Shown here: positions 1-6,053 of the stretch, piece by piece
Layout: each line of letters opens with the position of its first letter
Position numbering within the stretch: the first letter of the stretch is position 1
Assembly (NCBI GenBank): GCA_024233395.1
Contig: JACKPR010000019.1
Location: forward strand, 1-6,105
Source of the DNA: Chlamydiales bacterium
GTDB lineage: Bacteria; Chlamydiota; Chlamydiia; Chlamydiales; Simkaniaceae
Length of the DNA: 6,105 nt
Direction: 5' to 3'
The notes under the pieces: generated by a model
What the model was told of the DNA's origin: nothing
The model's database searches: none
Seen by the model: the letters and a program-made list of their open reading frames with translations, nothing else
Position numbers and translations under genes: made by a program

Positions 1-1
1 C

Positions 2-29
2 TTAGAGGGTGTGGTAACACACCCTCTAA
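2..29. terminator. Perfect 12-bp hairpin with GTAA tetraloop, probable terminator of an off-window gene
   Basis: Bases 2-13 are perfectly complementary to bases 18-29, with the four-base loop GTAA, a GNRA-type loop that stabilises RNA hairpins. The stem has a GC-rich middle and A/T ends, like an intrinsic terminator. No T tract follows on the + strand. If it terminates a minus-strand transcript, the T tract would lie left of the window. It may instead end a + strand gene just outside. The direction cannot be decided from here. Confidence 0.6.
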
Positions 30-152
30 ATTACATCCCTGACTCTTTAGTTCAGAATACAAATTTACAACCCCTTATAATCAATAAGTTATGTTTATGC
101 GGATTACATTAGTGATTAAGGCTAAAATGGTTGTGGATTAACAAAAAAAATA

Positions 153-180
153 TTTACAAACAGATTTTTTATGTTATAAT
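153..180 (+). promoter_or_regulatory. Sigma70-type promoter with extended -10 for gene A
   Basis: A -35-like TTTACA (153-158) is followed after 16 bp by a perfect TATAAT (175-180). The TG at 172-173 gives the extended -10 form TGTTATAAT. The -35 matches four to five of six consensus bases, and the DNA around it is AT-rich like an UP element. Transcription would start near 187, leaving a leader of about 165 nt before the GTG start. It is the best promoter match I found in the window. Confidence 0.65.
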
Positions 181-301
181 AATAATTATAAAACAGGCGT
201 TTAGCTTGGTTTTTTTTTATTTAATATCATTATAAGTTGGTCATTTGTAGTTTAATGAAAATTTTTTACTTTTTTCAAAATAGAAACAACTATTTATTTA
301 A

Positions 302-326
302 TAAGTCGCTTAATATAAGCTACTTA
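302..326 (+). promoter_or_regulatory. Imperfect inverted repeat just upstream of the gene A ribosome binding site
   Basis: The arms at 302-312 and 316-326 (TAAGTCGCTTA and TAAGCTACTTA) are reverse complements apart from one central position (307 against 321), with a 3-base ATA spacer. The repeat ends 12 bases before the Shine-Dalgarno at 339-347. As DNA it could be an operator for a dimeric regulator. As RNA it would be a hairpin in the leader that could affect translation or mRNA stability. Either role is inference; the symmetry is directly visible. Confidence 0.45.
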
Positions 327-338
327 AGGGAAAGTAAT

Positions 339-347
339 AAGGAAGGG
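339..347 (+). promoter_or_regulatory. Shine-Dalgarno that fixes the GTG start of gene A
   Basis: AAGGAAGGG contains two overlapping purine cores. AAGGA ends 8 nt before the GTG at 352, and the second GGG ends 4 nt before it. No in-frame ATG lies upstream, and the next in-frame Met is residue 75, so this site decides in favour of the GTG start. Confidence 0.75.
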
Positions 348-351
348 TTCC

Positions 352-2691
352 GTGGCTACAATCATTCAATCTGTGCAAACAGACCAACACAAAGCATTTT
401 ATGACGTCAGTAAATACCAATCTCAAGAAAGCTCTTTAGCTTCAAGGGAGATTACTCCTGAAGCTAGTACAACATCTCTATTATCCTCAAGGTCTGGTGT
501 TAATGGCCATGACTTAGCGAGATCTGTAATAGATACCTATGGCAACAGCCCTGAATCCTTGAAATCATTCCTAATGACCAGGTCTGTTGAAGAACTGCGT
601 CAATTTAGGGACGGCTTAAAATCATTGAGATCGGACCTAAGTGAAAGTGATCAATCAGCCATTCAATCAATGATCAGAATAACAGTTGAAGTCGGAAAAG
701 CCAAAGCAAGTGAAAAAAGCTCGCCCCCGCAACCAGAGTCAAGTTCTTCTACGAGTGTCATGGAACAGAGTTTACCTCGGATCGATACTGGTGCTCAACC
801 AATGCGAGTAGATAGGGAAGCAAAGACCCCATGTAAATTAGAGGCTCATCTGCGCGACTCCTTTATCCCTGAAATTGAAAAAGCCTCAACTTCACAAGAA
901 GCTTCTCAACTTCTTTCTAAATATCTAGAACTAAGAAAAACTCCTAACCCCTCTCCAGAAGTTCAAAAGCTTCTTGAAGAGGCAGAATTTAAGCTATTTT
1001 TTCTTGATGTTAGAGCCAGTAATAATCCAGAGAGTCAAGCCGCTTCGCGTGAATATTTTGAACTGTTTTATGTGATTCCTTCCCTGCAAAATGCCAAAAC
1101 ACCTGAAGAACTAAAAGCTCTTCAACCATATGTCGACGCTTGCATCGCATTAGAAGGTAAAGTCAGCCAAACGCCTTCTCAAGCCCACCAAGAGATGAAG
1201 AAACTCTTTGAGGAAAAATCTACTTCGTTAGGAAAAAGAGAGTGCGTACAGAATATCCAAGCAAAGATTTCAAAGTTAGATCAAAAATCTCCCTATTTTG
1301 CGAGAGATATTTTAGAGATCAAGTCTGAAATTAAGAGATTAAGAAGTTTACCAGGGGTTCCTCCAAATAAGTTTGCTGATTTAGAAAGGGCTCTTGATCT
1401 ATTGCTAAACCCCACACCACTCACCATTTCTCAAGGTGAGCGTACTTTCATGGAACACATCGCAAAGAAGTGTGGAATTAGTGAAGAACAACTAGAGGGT
1501 TACTCAAAATTAGAAACTCCTACACGCATGGAAGCACAATCCACTCTTTTACAAGCTCTAAAAGGTGGTGCAGCAACCCCAGCAAAACTTAATAATATAG
1601 CTAAACGAGCCTCTGATGCAGCAATCGCATCTGCTAGACAAAACCGATTTCTCCGTTTTGCGGAAGCTCATAGCCTTAGCCCAGCCCTCAATCAAAATTT
1701 TGCAAAGAACTTTCCCTCTGTAATTTCTGATTTCGAAAAATATTCTCAAAAGTTTTTACAAGAGTTTGAAGAGTGCTGCGACATGATGGAAGAGACATAT
1801 AATGCTCAAACGGGTGGTAAATTTTCTCAACATCTACAGGTTCTTTCTTATATGGATCCACACAATTACATGGAAATTGTTGAGTCAAGCCTACCAAAAC
1901 GGTTCTTTGAAAGCTTGGATTTACAAGCCATTGATGAAGCGGAACCTAAAACATTAGGTTCCTACCTAACAGAGGCTCGGGAAAAGCTACTCGATCCTTA
2001 TAGCACATATGAAGCGATGTCTACTCAAAAAATGTCTTGGTTACTGCGTAACCTAGATGCCATTAAAGATGTTTACTGCCATTTTAAAGAGAGTATTTTT
2101 TGTTGCTGGACTAATAGTTTAAGACGAATGGGTCGATATATATTAGATCCTACACTCGACAGAAGCACGATTAAAATGGGAAGTACTTTGGATACACGTA
2201 AGCTTCAAGCAACAATACTCCTTGCAGAAAAGGACGCAAAAAAAGACCCAAAACTCGTGAGTGAATATAGCAAAGTGCTTAGAGAGGCACCTTTAAACTA
2301 TGGCATAAAAAAGACTCGTAGTCAACCCATTTCTTTAAACGATCTTGGTACGGAAGTCGAAAAGCTTAGTCGTTCAGGCCATAGACAAGTGATGTTAAGC
2401 TCGGATTGTTCGAAAAGAAGTAAAGCAGGCCATGCCTTCAATCTCCATATTGACCAAAAAATTGGGCATTATGGTTTTGAAGATGATAATATTGGCCGGG
2501 TAGAGTTTTCGAGTATAGAGGAAATGAAAACAGAGTTAGAGACTTATGTAAGAGCTTTCTACTCCTATGCTTATGATGATTTCTCAATTGAGTTTTATGA
2601 ACAAACATTTGACATTCCAGATATTGAATCTAACTCCTCTTTTTCTTTGATGGGATTTAATGAGCCATTTTCATTTGGGCCTTTGAGCTAA
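352..2691 (+). CDS. Gene A: putative secreted effector with C-terminal YopT-like (C58) cysteine protease domain
   Basis: Unnamed 779-residue protein with no Sec signal peptide or membrane segment. Residues 1-50 are Ser/Thr/Gln-rich, compatible with a type III signal. Residues 51-118 look helical, and 119-160 form a Ser/Pro-rich linker. Residues 165-440 are charged and helical, probably a binding or targeting region, and are about 80% identical to gene B over 171-400. Residues about 560-750 resemble a papain-fold protease of family C58. C584/C585 begin a helix (CCWTNSLRRM). H694 lies in GHAFNL and D711 in FEDDNIGRVEF, giving Cys-His spacing of 109-110 and His-Asp of 17. YopT, as I recall it, has C139, H258 and D274 (119 and 16) and a similar FFDPNFG motif. 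Family members cleave host proteins such as Rho GTPases or kinases; the substrate here is unknown. The tail 751-779 is Phe/Ser-rich and absent from B. The ORF is certain; the protease call is inferred from motifs, with a structural non-enzyme as the alternative. Confidence 0.7.
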   Translation: MATIIQSVQTDQHKAFYDVSKYQSQESSLASREITPEASTTSLLSSRSGVNGHDLARSVIDTYGNSPESLKSFLMTRSVEELRQFRDGLKSLRSDLSESDQSAIQSMIRITVEVGKAKASEKSSPPQPESSSSTSVMEQSLPRIDTGAQPMRVDREAKTPCKLEAHLRDSFIPEIEKASTSQEASQLLSKYLELRKTPNPSPEVQKLLEEAEFKLFFLDVRASNNPESQAASREYFELFYVIPSLQNAKTPEELKALQPYVDACIALEGKVSQTPSQAHQEMKKLFEEKSTSLGKRECVQNIQAKISKLDQKSPYFARDILEIKSEIKRLRSLPGVPPNKFADLERALDLLLNPTPLTISQGERTFMEHIAKKCGISEEQLEGYSKLETPTRMEAQSTLLQALKGGAATPAKLNNIAKRASDAAIASARQNRFLRFAEAHSLSPALNQNFAKNFPSVISDFEKYSQKFLQEFEECCDMMEETYNAQTGGKFSQHLQVLSYMDPHNYMEIVESSLPKRFFESLDLQAIDEAEPKTLGSYLTEAREKLLDPYSTYEAMSTQKMSWLLRNLDAIKDVYCHFKESIFCCWTNSLRRMGRYILDPTLDRSTIKMGSTLDTRKLQATILLAEKDAKKDPKLVSEYSKVLREAPLNYGIKKTRSQPISLNDLGTEVEKLSRSGHRQVMLSSDCSKRSKAGHAFNLHIDQKIGHYGFEDDNIGRVEFSSIEEMKTELETYVRAFYSYAYDDFSIEFYEQTFDIPDIESNSSFSLMGFNEPFSFGPLS
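862..1551 (+). repeat. Left arm of a long inverted repeat shared by genes A and B
   Basis: This segment encodes residues 171-400 of A. It pairs without gaps, as protein, with residues 81-310 of B on the other strand (4934-5623). I counted about 45 differences in 230 residues, about 80% identity. A hand-aligned sample of about 133 nt from the left end shows about 13 differences, about 90% DNA identity, with exact runs of 26 bp or more. Most of the DNA differences in the sample are synonymous or conservative. The arms face each other, so recombination between them would invert the segment between. Confidence 0.8.
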
Positions 2692-2698
2692 TTGAGAT

Positions 2699-2730
2699 TG
2701 CCTCCAATCCAGGAGATAGGAGAGGAGGCA
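2699..2730 (+). promoter_or_regulatory. Stem-loop after gene A that overlaps a Shine-Dalgarno
   Basis: TGCCTCC (2699-2705) is perfectly complementary to GGAGGCA (2724-2730), with an 18-nt purine-rich loop. No T run follows, so it is a poor terminator by itself. The right arm is also used by a second inverted repeat (2726-2735 with 2798-2807), so the two folds exclude each other. It also covers the end of a purine-rich Shine-Dalgarno region and the first base of a tiny ORF at 2730. Regulation by switching folds is inference. Confidence 0.4.
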
Positions 2731-2765
2731 TGAATTGGGTTAGAGATCGGGAGTCACTTGTATAG
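2730..2765 (+). CDS. Possible 11-codon leader ORF between genes A and C
   Basis: An ATG at 2730 opens an ORF of 11 codons (MNWVRDRESLV) ending in TAG at 2763-2765. It is preceded by a strong Shine-Dalgarno, AGGAGAGGAGG at 2718-2728, in which GGAG at 2719-2722 ends 7 nt before the ATG. The stop touches the first base of the terminator-like hairpin at 2765. That is the layout of an attenuator leader peptide, but the peptide has no run of one amino acid to act as a sensor. Such a short ORF can arise by chance. Confidence 0.2.
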   Translation: MNWVRDRESLV

Positions 2766-2791
2766 ACCTCTTACTCCAGAGAGGTTATTTT
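2765..2791 (+). terminator. Probable intrinsic terminator of gene A
   Basis: GACCTCT (2765-2771) pairs with AGAGGTT (2780-2786): six Watson-Crick pairs plus one outer G-U, with an 8-nt loop. The tail ATTTT (2787-2791) follows directly. The stem is short and the T tract is interrupted by an A, so termination may be partial. It lies 74 bases after the gene A stop and upstream of the presumed gene C promoter, as expected if A and C are separate transcripts. Confidence 0.5.
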
Positions 2792-2794
2792 ACC

Positions 2795-2823
2795 TTGATT
2801 CATGCCTTTCTATTAGGTATCCT
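2795..2823 (+). promoter_or_regulatory. Candidate weak promoter for gene C
   Basis: TTGATT (2795-2800) and TATCCT (2818-2823) are separated by 17 bp and each match four of six consensus bases. Transcription would begin near 2830, giving a leader of about 26 nt before the ATG at 2856. The -35 overlaps the right arm of the inverted repeat at 2798-2807, so that repeat could also serve as an operator. The match is modest and could be chance. Confidence 0.35.
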
Positions 2824-2855
2824 TTTGCTTGTTTAAGTAAAATGCACTTAGTGGA

Positions 2856-3866
2856 ATGGGTACTCAACTTATTAACAGTCAGTCATATGCAACTAAATTT
2901 CCTTATGTGAAATCTTATCCAGTGGACCTCGAGCAATCGATTAAAAAAATTTCTGACTATTTCCCCATGCTTCTTCAAAAAGTTTTTAATCAAATACAAG
3001 ATTTCCTTGTCATTATGCTAGTCGTAGATTTGCCTCATGATACAACTAGAGGAGTCAAAGTCTCCGCCTTAAAAGAAAGAAGCATATCGGTTAGAGCATT
3101 GACTCCAGATGGAGCAGGATATGTCAGTAGTGAAGCTTTATTCAAACAAAATATTGTCATAGGGCAGGAAACCTTTCCAGCCTGTTGGAGTTGGAAAACG
3201 AAAACGATTTATGTCGCTCAATATGAAGGTTATGGAAAATTCTTCAATCAAGAAGAGCATCAGATTTTAAATCTACTTTTTGAGATGCATAATGCGTGTC
3301 AAACTCAAAGACTTCTAGGTTTACATGAAAAGGGTAAAGAAATGGGAAAGAAGCGCTATGTACGCGCCTGTGAAGATCTTGAGCTTAGCTCAGCAAAAGA
3401 GACACGCAAATGTATTGAAACCATGATCAAAGATGATGAATTTGATGAAGAGGAGAATATTTTCAAATTAATCTATCTTGACCCTGAGTTGAATTATCTC
3501 TTTCAACAGTTGAGTGGTCACTCTTTCGCTATTGCTAAAAATTATGATGATTTTTTTCCTGATTCCTGTGGCACTCCCTATCATGGAACATGGGCAACTC
3601 CCTTCGATCGAAGTAACCCCGACCATCTTAAAGTTTGTGAGCAATTGAGAGCCATTTTAAAAGGGCATCTGCAGGCTATTTTCCATCAAACAGAGGATGA
3701 TTTAATAGAAGCTATGAAACAAACTCAGCATCTTGATGATCGTTTGTTCAAAATGGTTGAAGTGAACCTTGAATTCTTTAGGGAAAAGTATCAGCAGTCT
3801 GTTGAAAGAGAAAAAACTCATCCTATTGTAGAGATTCCCTCTTTTTCTTTACCTCTGAAAAAATAG
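2856..3866 (+). CDS. Gene C: hypothetical protein with FEMHNA motif, 336 aa
   Basis: I cannot name this protein. The ATG at 2856 is the only usable early start, since an in-frame stop lies at 2838-2840. It lacks a convincing Shine-Dalgarno (only GTGGA directly before the ATG). There is no signal peptide; residues 50-59 form a short hydrophobic stretch, too short to be a membrane helix. Residues 1-60 look helical, 66-122 look beta-rich and include ACWSWKTKTIYVAQ (109-122). A helix with LLFEMHNACQTQRL (140-153) follows, and then YVRACEDLELS (168-178). The pairing of an FE-x-x-NA helix with a later Y-x-x-x-x-E-x-x-E helix reminds me of uncharacterised secreted bacterial proteins, possibly hydrolases, but I cannot name the family. 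Residues 220-255 hold SGHSF, PYHGTW and SNPDH, rich in His and aromatics. The rest is helical. C lies between A and B, shares no visible sequence with them, and runs tail-to-tail with B. It may be an effector or an accessory protein. Confidence 0.7.
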   Translation: MGTQLINSQSYATKFPYVKSYPVDLEQSIKKISDYFPMLLQKVFNQIQDFLVIMLVVDLPHDTTRGVKVSALKERSISVRALTPDGAGYVSSEALFKQNIVIGQETFPACWSWKTKTIYVAQYEGYGKFFNQEEHQILNLLFEMHNACQTQRLLGLHEKGKEMGKKRYVRACEDLELSSAKETRKCIETMIKDDEFDEEENIFKLIYLDPELNYLFQQLSGHSFAIAKNYDDFFPDSCGTPYHGTWATPFDRSNPDHLKVCEQLRAILKGHLQAIFHQTEDDLIEAMKQTQHLDDRLFKMVEVNLEFFREKYQQSVEREKTHPIVEIPSFSLPLKK

Positions 3867-3877
3867 TTATAGCCGAT

Positions 3878-5863
3878 TCAGTTCAATAATTCGAATAGTG
3901 AGCGAGGCTCATAAAACTCAAGTCTAAAGCTATCGTAATTGCCAGGGTAGAAAGCGATTAAATAAGAGTCTAGCTCTCTTTTCATTTCCTCTAAACTCGA
4001 AAACTCTACACGTCCAAGACTATCATCTTCAAAACCATAAGCCCTGTTCATTTGATCAAAGTAGAGATTGATGGCATGACCTACTCTACTTCTTTTCAAG
4101 CAGTGCATCTCAAGGATCGCTTGTTTATGGCCTGAACAACTAAACTTTTCGACTTGTTTTCCTATGTCTTCTTGTGCAACAGGCTGAATATGGGTCTCTT
4201 TTAAGTCATATTTTAGAGGAGCTTCCTTAAGAATTTGCATATATTTACTATTGGATATTACTCCTCTCTGTAAGTCCTTATATGCCAATTTGAGAGCCGC
4301 TTGATGCTTACGAGTTGAAAAAGTGCTTCCCATCTTCATCCTACTTCGATCGGATGTCGGATCTAATGCAAATTGGCTCATCCGTCTGAAACAATTATTT
4401 TTGCAACAAAGGATGCTCTCATTCCTGTGGCTATAAACATCTTTAATTGCCCCTAAATTACGAAGCAACCAAGAATGCATGGGGAAAAACATTCTTTTAT
4501 ACAACACTTGGATATCCTGTTGTGCTCTTTGGGTCTCTGTTAAGTAGGAACTTAGTGTGTCAGATTCCGCTTCATCAATGACTTGTAAATCTAAGCTTTC
4601 AAGGAACTGTTTTTGTAGGTTTAACTCAATACGTTCAGTGTAATTATGCGGATCTATATAAGAAAGAACCTTTAGATGATGAGAAAATTGACCATTAGTT
4701 TTAGCGTCATATTTCTTTTCCAGTAGGGCGAAGGATTTTTCAAACTTTTCTAAAAATTCTTGAGCAAATGTTTCGAAAGTAGAAATAACAGCCGGAAAGT
4801 GCTTAGCGAAGTTTTTACTGAGGGCTGGACTCAGACTATGAGCTTCACTAAATTGTTGAAATCGTCTTTGCTTAGCTGATGCAATTACAGCATTAACAGT
4901 AGTTAGAGTTGCTCTACCTTCTTTTAGAGCCTGTAGAAGGGTGGATTGTGCTTCAATCACTGTAGCAGGTTCTAATCTTGAGTAATCCTCTAGCTGTTCC
5001 TCACTAATTCCACACTTCTTTGCGATGTATTCCATGAAAGTACGTTCTCCTTGAGAAATAGCGAGTGGTTTGGGATTTTGCAGTAGATTCAGAGTCCTTT
5101 CCAAATCAGCAAATTTACTTGAAGAAACCCCTGGTAAACTTCTTAATCTCCTAATTTCAGATTTGATCTCTAAAATATCTCTCACAAAGTAGGGAGATTT
5201 TCGATCTAACTTTGAAATCATTGCTTGGATATTTTGTACGCACTCTCTTTCTGCTAATGAGGTGGATTTTTCCTTAAAGAGCTTCTTCATCTCTTGATGG
5301 GCTTTAGATGGAGCTTGGCTGACTTGACCTTCAAAGACGATACAAGCTTCGACATAGGGTTGAAGTGCTTTTAGTTCGTCAGGTGTTTGGGCATTTTGCA
5401 GCGCAGGAATCAAATAGAACAATTCAAAATATTCATTTGAAATGGCTAGACCCTTTGGATCTTTGCTTGCTCTAACATCAAGAAAAGTTAGCTTGAATTC
5501 TGCTTCTTCAAGAAGCTTTTGAGCTTCTGGAGAAGGGTTAGGAATTTTCTTTAGTTCTAGATATTTAGAAAGAAGTTGAGAATACTCTTGCGGAGTCGAG
5601 GCTTTTTCAATTTCAGGGATAAAAGCGCTATGCAGGTAAACCTCTAACTCTTCTTCAGCAATAGTCACTTTTACAACACTATAAGCCGTTTCACTCACGC
5701 CTTGAGAATGTAAAGGAGTTGTTTTATCTTTCAAACATACTGAAGGTTTCTGCTGTCTCAAAATGCTGTTTTGAGCAAAAACTAAAGCTTTTGATGGAGA
5801 ACTTTCTTTATGTACAGATGCTAATACAGAAGAATCAAGTGAAGAATTTATTGTTACTTTCAT
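3878..5863 (-). CDS. Gene B: paralogue of gene A, putative YopT-like (C58) cysteine protease effector
   Basis: Unnamed 661-residue protein, about 80% identical to A over residues 81-310 and about 56% over 343-652 by hand alignment. Its N-terminus (1-75) is shorter and unlike A's but equally Ser-rich, with no Sec signal. Relative to A it lacks about 90 N-terminal residues, 8 residues near position 315-325 and the last 20 or so. Likely catalytic residues are C486 or C487 (ESILCCKNN), H596 (VGHAINLYF) and D613 (FEDDSLGRVEF), with spacings of 109-110 and 17 as in A. The residue after the Cys pair is Lys where A has Trp586. Around the Cys, the islands RRM, LDPT, DRS, KMGST and TRK are kept, as expected of a functional site. 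The ATG start has a weak Shine-Dalgarno (GGGG, 6 nt spacing). The gene is intact. Its TGA is 11 bp from gene C's stop with no clear terminator between, so the B and C transcripts may overlap. The target is unknown; the protease assignment is inferred from motif and spacing. Confidence 0.7.
   Translation of the reverse strand: MKVTINSSLDSSVLASVHKESSPSKALVFAQNSILRQQKPSVCLKDKTTPLHSQGVSETAYSVVKVTIAEEELEVYLHSAFIPEIEKASTPQEYSQLLSKYLELKKIPNPSPEAQKLLEEAEFKLTFLDVRASKDPKGLAISNEYFELFYLIPALQNAQTPDELKALQPYVEACIVFEGQVSQAPSKAHQEMKKLFKEKSTSLAERECVQNIQAMISKLDRKSPYFVRDILEIKSEIRRLRSLPGVSSSKFADLERTLNLLQNPKPLAISQGERTFMEYIAKKCGISEEQLEDYSRLEPATVIEAQSTLLQALKEGRATLTTVNAVIASAKQRRFQQFSEAHSLSPALSKNFAKHFPAVISTFETFAQEFLEKFEKSFALLEKKYDAKTNGQFSHHLKVLSYIDPHNYTERIELNLQKQFLESLDLQVIDEAESDTLSSYLTETQRAQQDIQVLYKRMFFPMHSWLLRNLGAIKDVYSHRNESILCCKNNCFRRMSQFALDPTSDRSRMKMGSTFSTRKHQAALKLAYKDLQRGVISNSKYMQILKEAPLKYDLKETHIQPVAQEDIGKQVEKFSCSGHKQAILEMHCLKRSRVGHAINLYFDQMNRAYGFEDDSLGRVEFSSLEEMKRELDSYLIAFYPGNYDSFRLEFYEPRSLFELLN
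4934..5623 (-). repeat. Right arm of the long inverted repeat shared by genes A and B
   Basis: This segment encodes residues 81-310 of B and matches 862-1551 of gene A in opposite orientation. The arms are about 3.4 kb apart and enclose the C-terminal halves of A and B plus all of gene C. Similarity drops at the right side of the A arm (residue 401 of A), where an 8-residue length difference occurs. It also drops abruptly before residue 165 of A and residue 75 of B. Confidence 0.8.
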
Positions 5864-6053
5864 TGCCTACCCCAAATTTTTTCCAAATATATTAGCATAA
5901 TCTTTGTTTTTTTGTTTATAAAACTTTGATTCTATAAGCCATCTAATATTAAATATTTTATTGACACGCTTAACTTTTTGGAAATCAAAAGAAAGGAGAA
6001 AAGGTACGTATTAAGCCTTTATAAAGTGAAATAAATATTCACTCAATTTTCTG
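5864..6053. other. AT-rich intergenic region upstream of gene B
   Basis: I see no supported gene. On the minus strand it contains the presumed gene B promoter. A small 5-bp hairpin, GTGAA/TTCAC (6026-6030 with 6038-6042), lies just after the stop of the possible partial gene at the right edge. It is too AT-rich and short to be called a terminator with confidence. Confidence 0.5.
5894..5922 (-). promoter_or_regulatory. Candidate promoter for gene B
   Basis: On the minus strand TTTATA (5922-5917) is followed after 17 bp by TATGCT (5899-5894), each matching about four of six consensus bases. Transcription would start near 5887, about 24 nt before the ATG. The sequence upstream is A/T-rich. An overlapping alternative -10, TAATAT at 5893-5888, has no matching -35. 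This arrangement differs from the strong promoter and long leader of gene A, so the paralogues may be expressed differently. Confidence 0.35.

Larger units (their letters stand above)
30..351. other. AT-rich intergenic region upstream of gene A
   Basis: There is no credible ORF on either strand; stops are frequent in all frames. The stretch is very AT-rich, with A and T runs around 142-150, 165-170 and 211-219. It contains the promoter, inverted repeat and Shine-Dalgarno listed separately. The inferred 5' leader of gene A, about 165 nt, is long enough for regulatory structure, but I recognise no known riboswitch or T-box in it. Confidence 0.6.
2726..2807. repeat. 10-bp inverted repeat enclosing the terminator-like hairpin
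   Basis: AGGCATGAAT (2726-2735) and ATTCATGCCT (2798-2807) are perfect reverse complements. In RNA on the + strand the stem can extend inward through G-U pairs at 2736-2738 with 2795-2797, plus a G-C pair 2739/2794, to about 14 bp. The enclosed 50-60 nt contain the hairpin 2765-2786, giving a nested structure. The remaining base sequence shows no transposon or attachment-site signature. Confidence 0.5.

Noticed and set aside
1558..1897. Two overlapping minus-strand ORFs of 63 and 69 codons (1558-1749 and 1688-1897)
   Set aside because: Both lie wholly within gene A on the opposite strand, their products look unlike real proteins (Cys- and aromatic-rich with no domain), and gene A's frame is supported by its paralogue B.
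2692..2855. Inverted repeats as the ends of an insertion sequence or integration site
   Set aside because: There is no transposase or integrase in the window, no target-site duplication, and the arms enclose only about 60 bp.
3899..3911. TGAGC-GAG-GCTCA hairpin downstream of gene C as its terminator
   Set aside because: The stem has 5 bp with a 3-nt loop, no T tract follows, and it lies inside the coding end of gene B.
5961..5990. Consensus -35 TTGACA on the + strand at 5961-5966, with a purine-rich GAAAGGAGAAAAGG at 5990-6003
   Set aside because: No acceptable -10 at 16-18 bp, and no start codon with an open frame follows the Shine-Dalgarno-like run.
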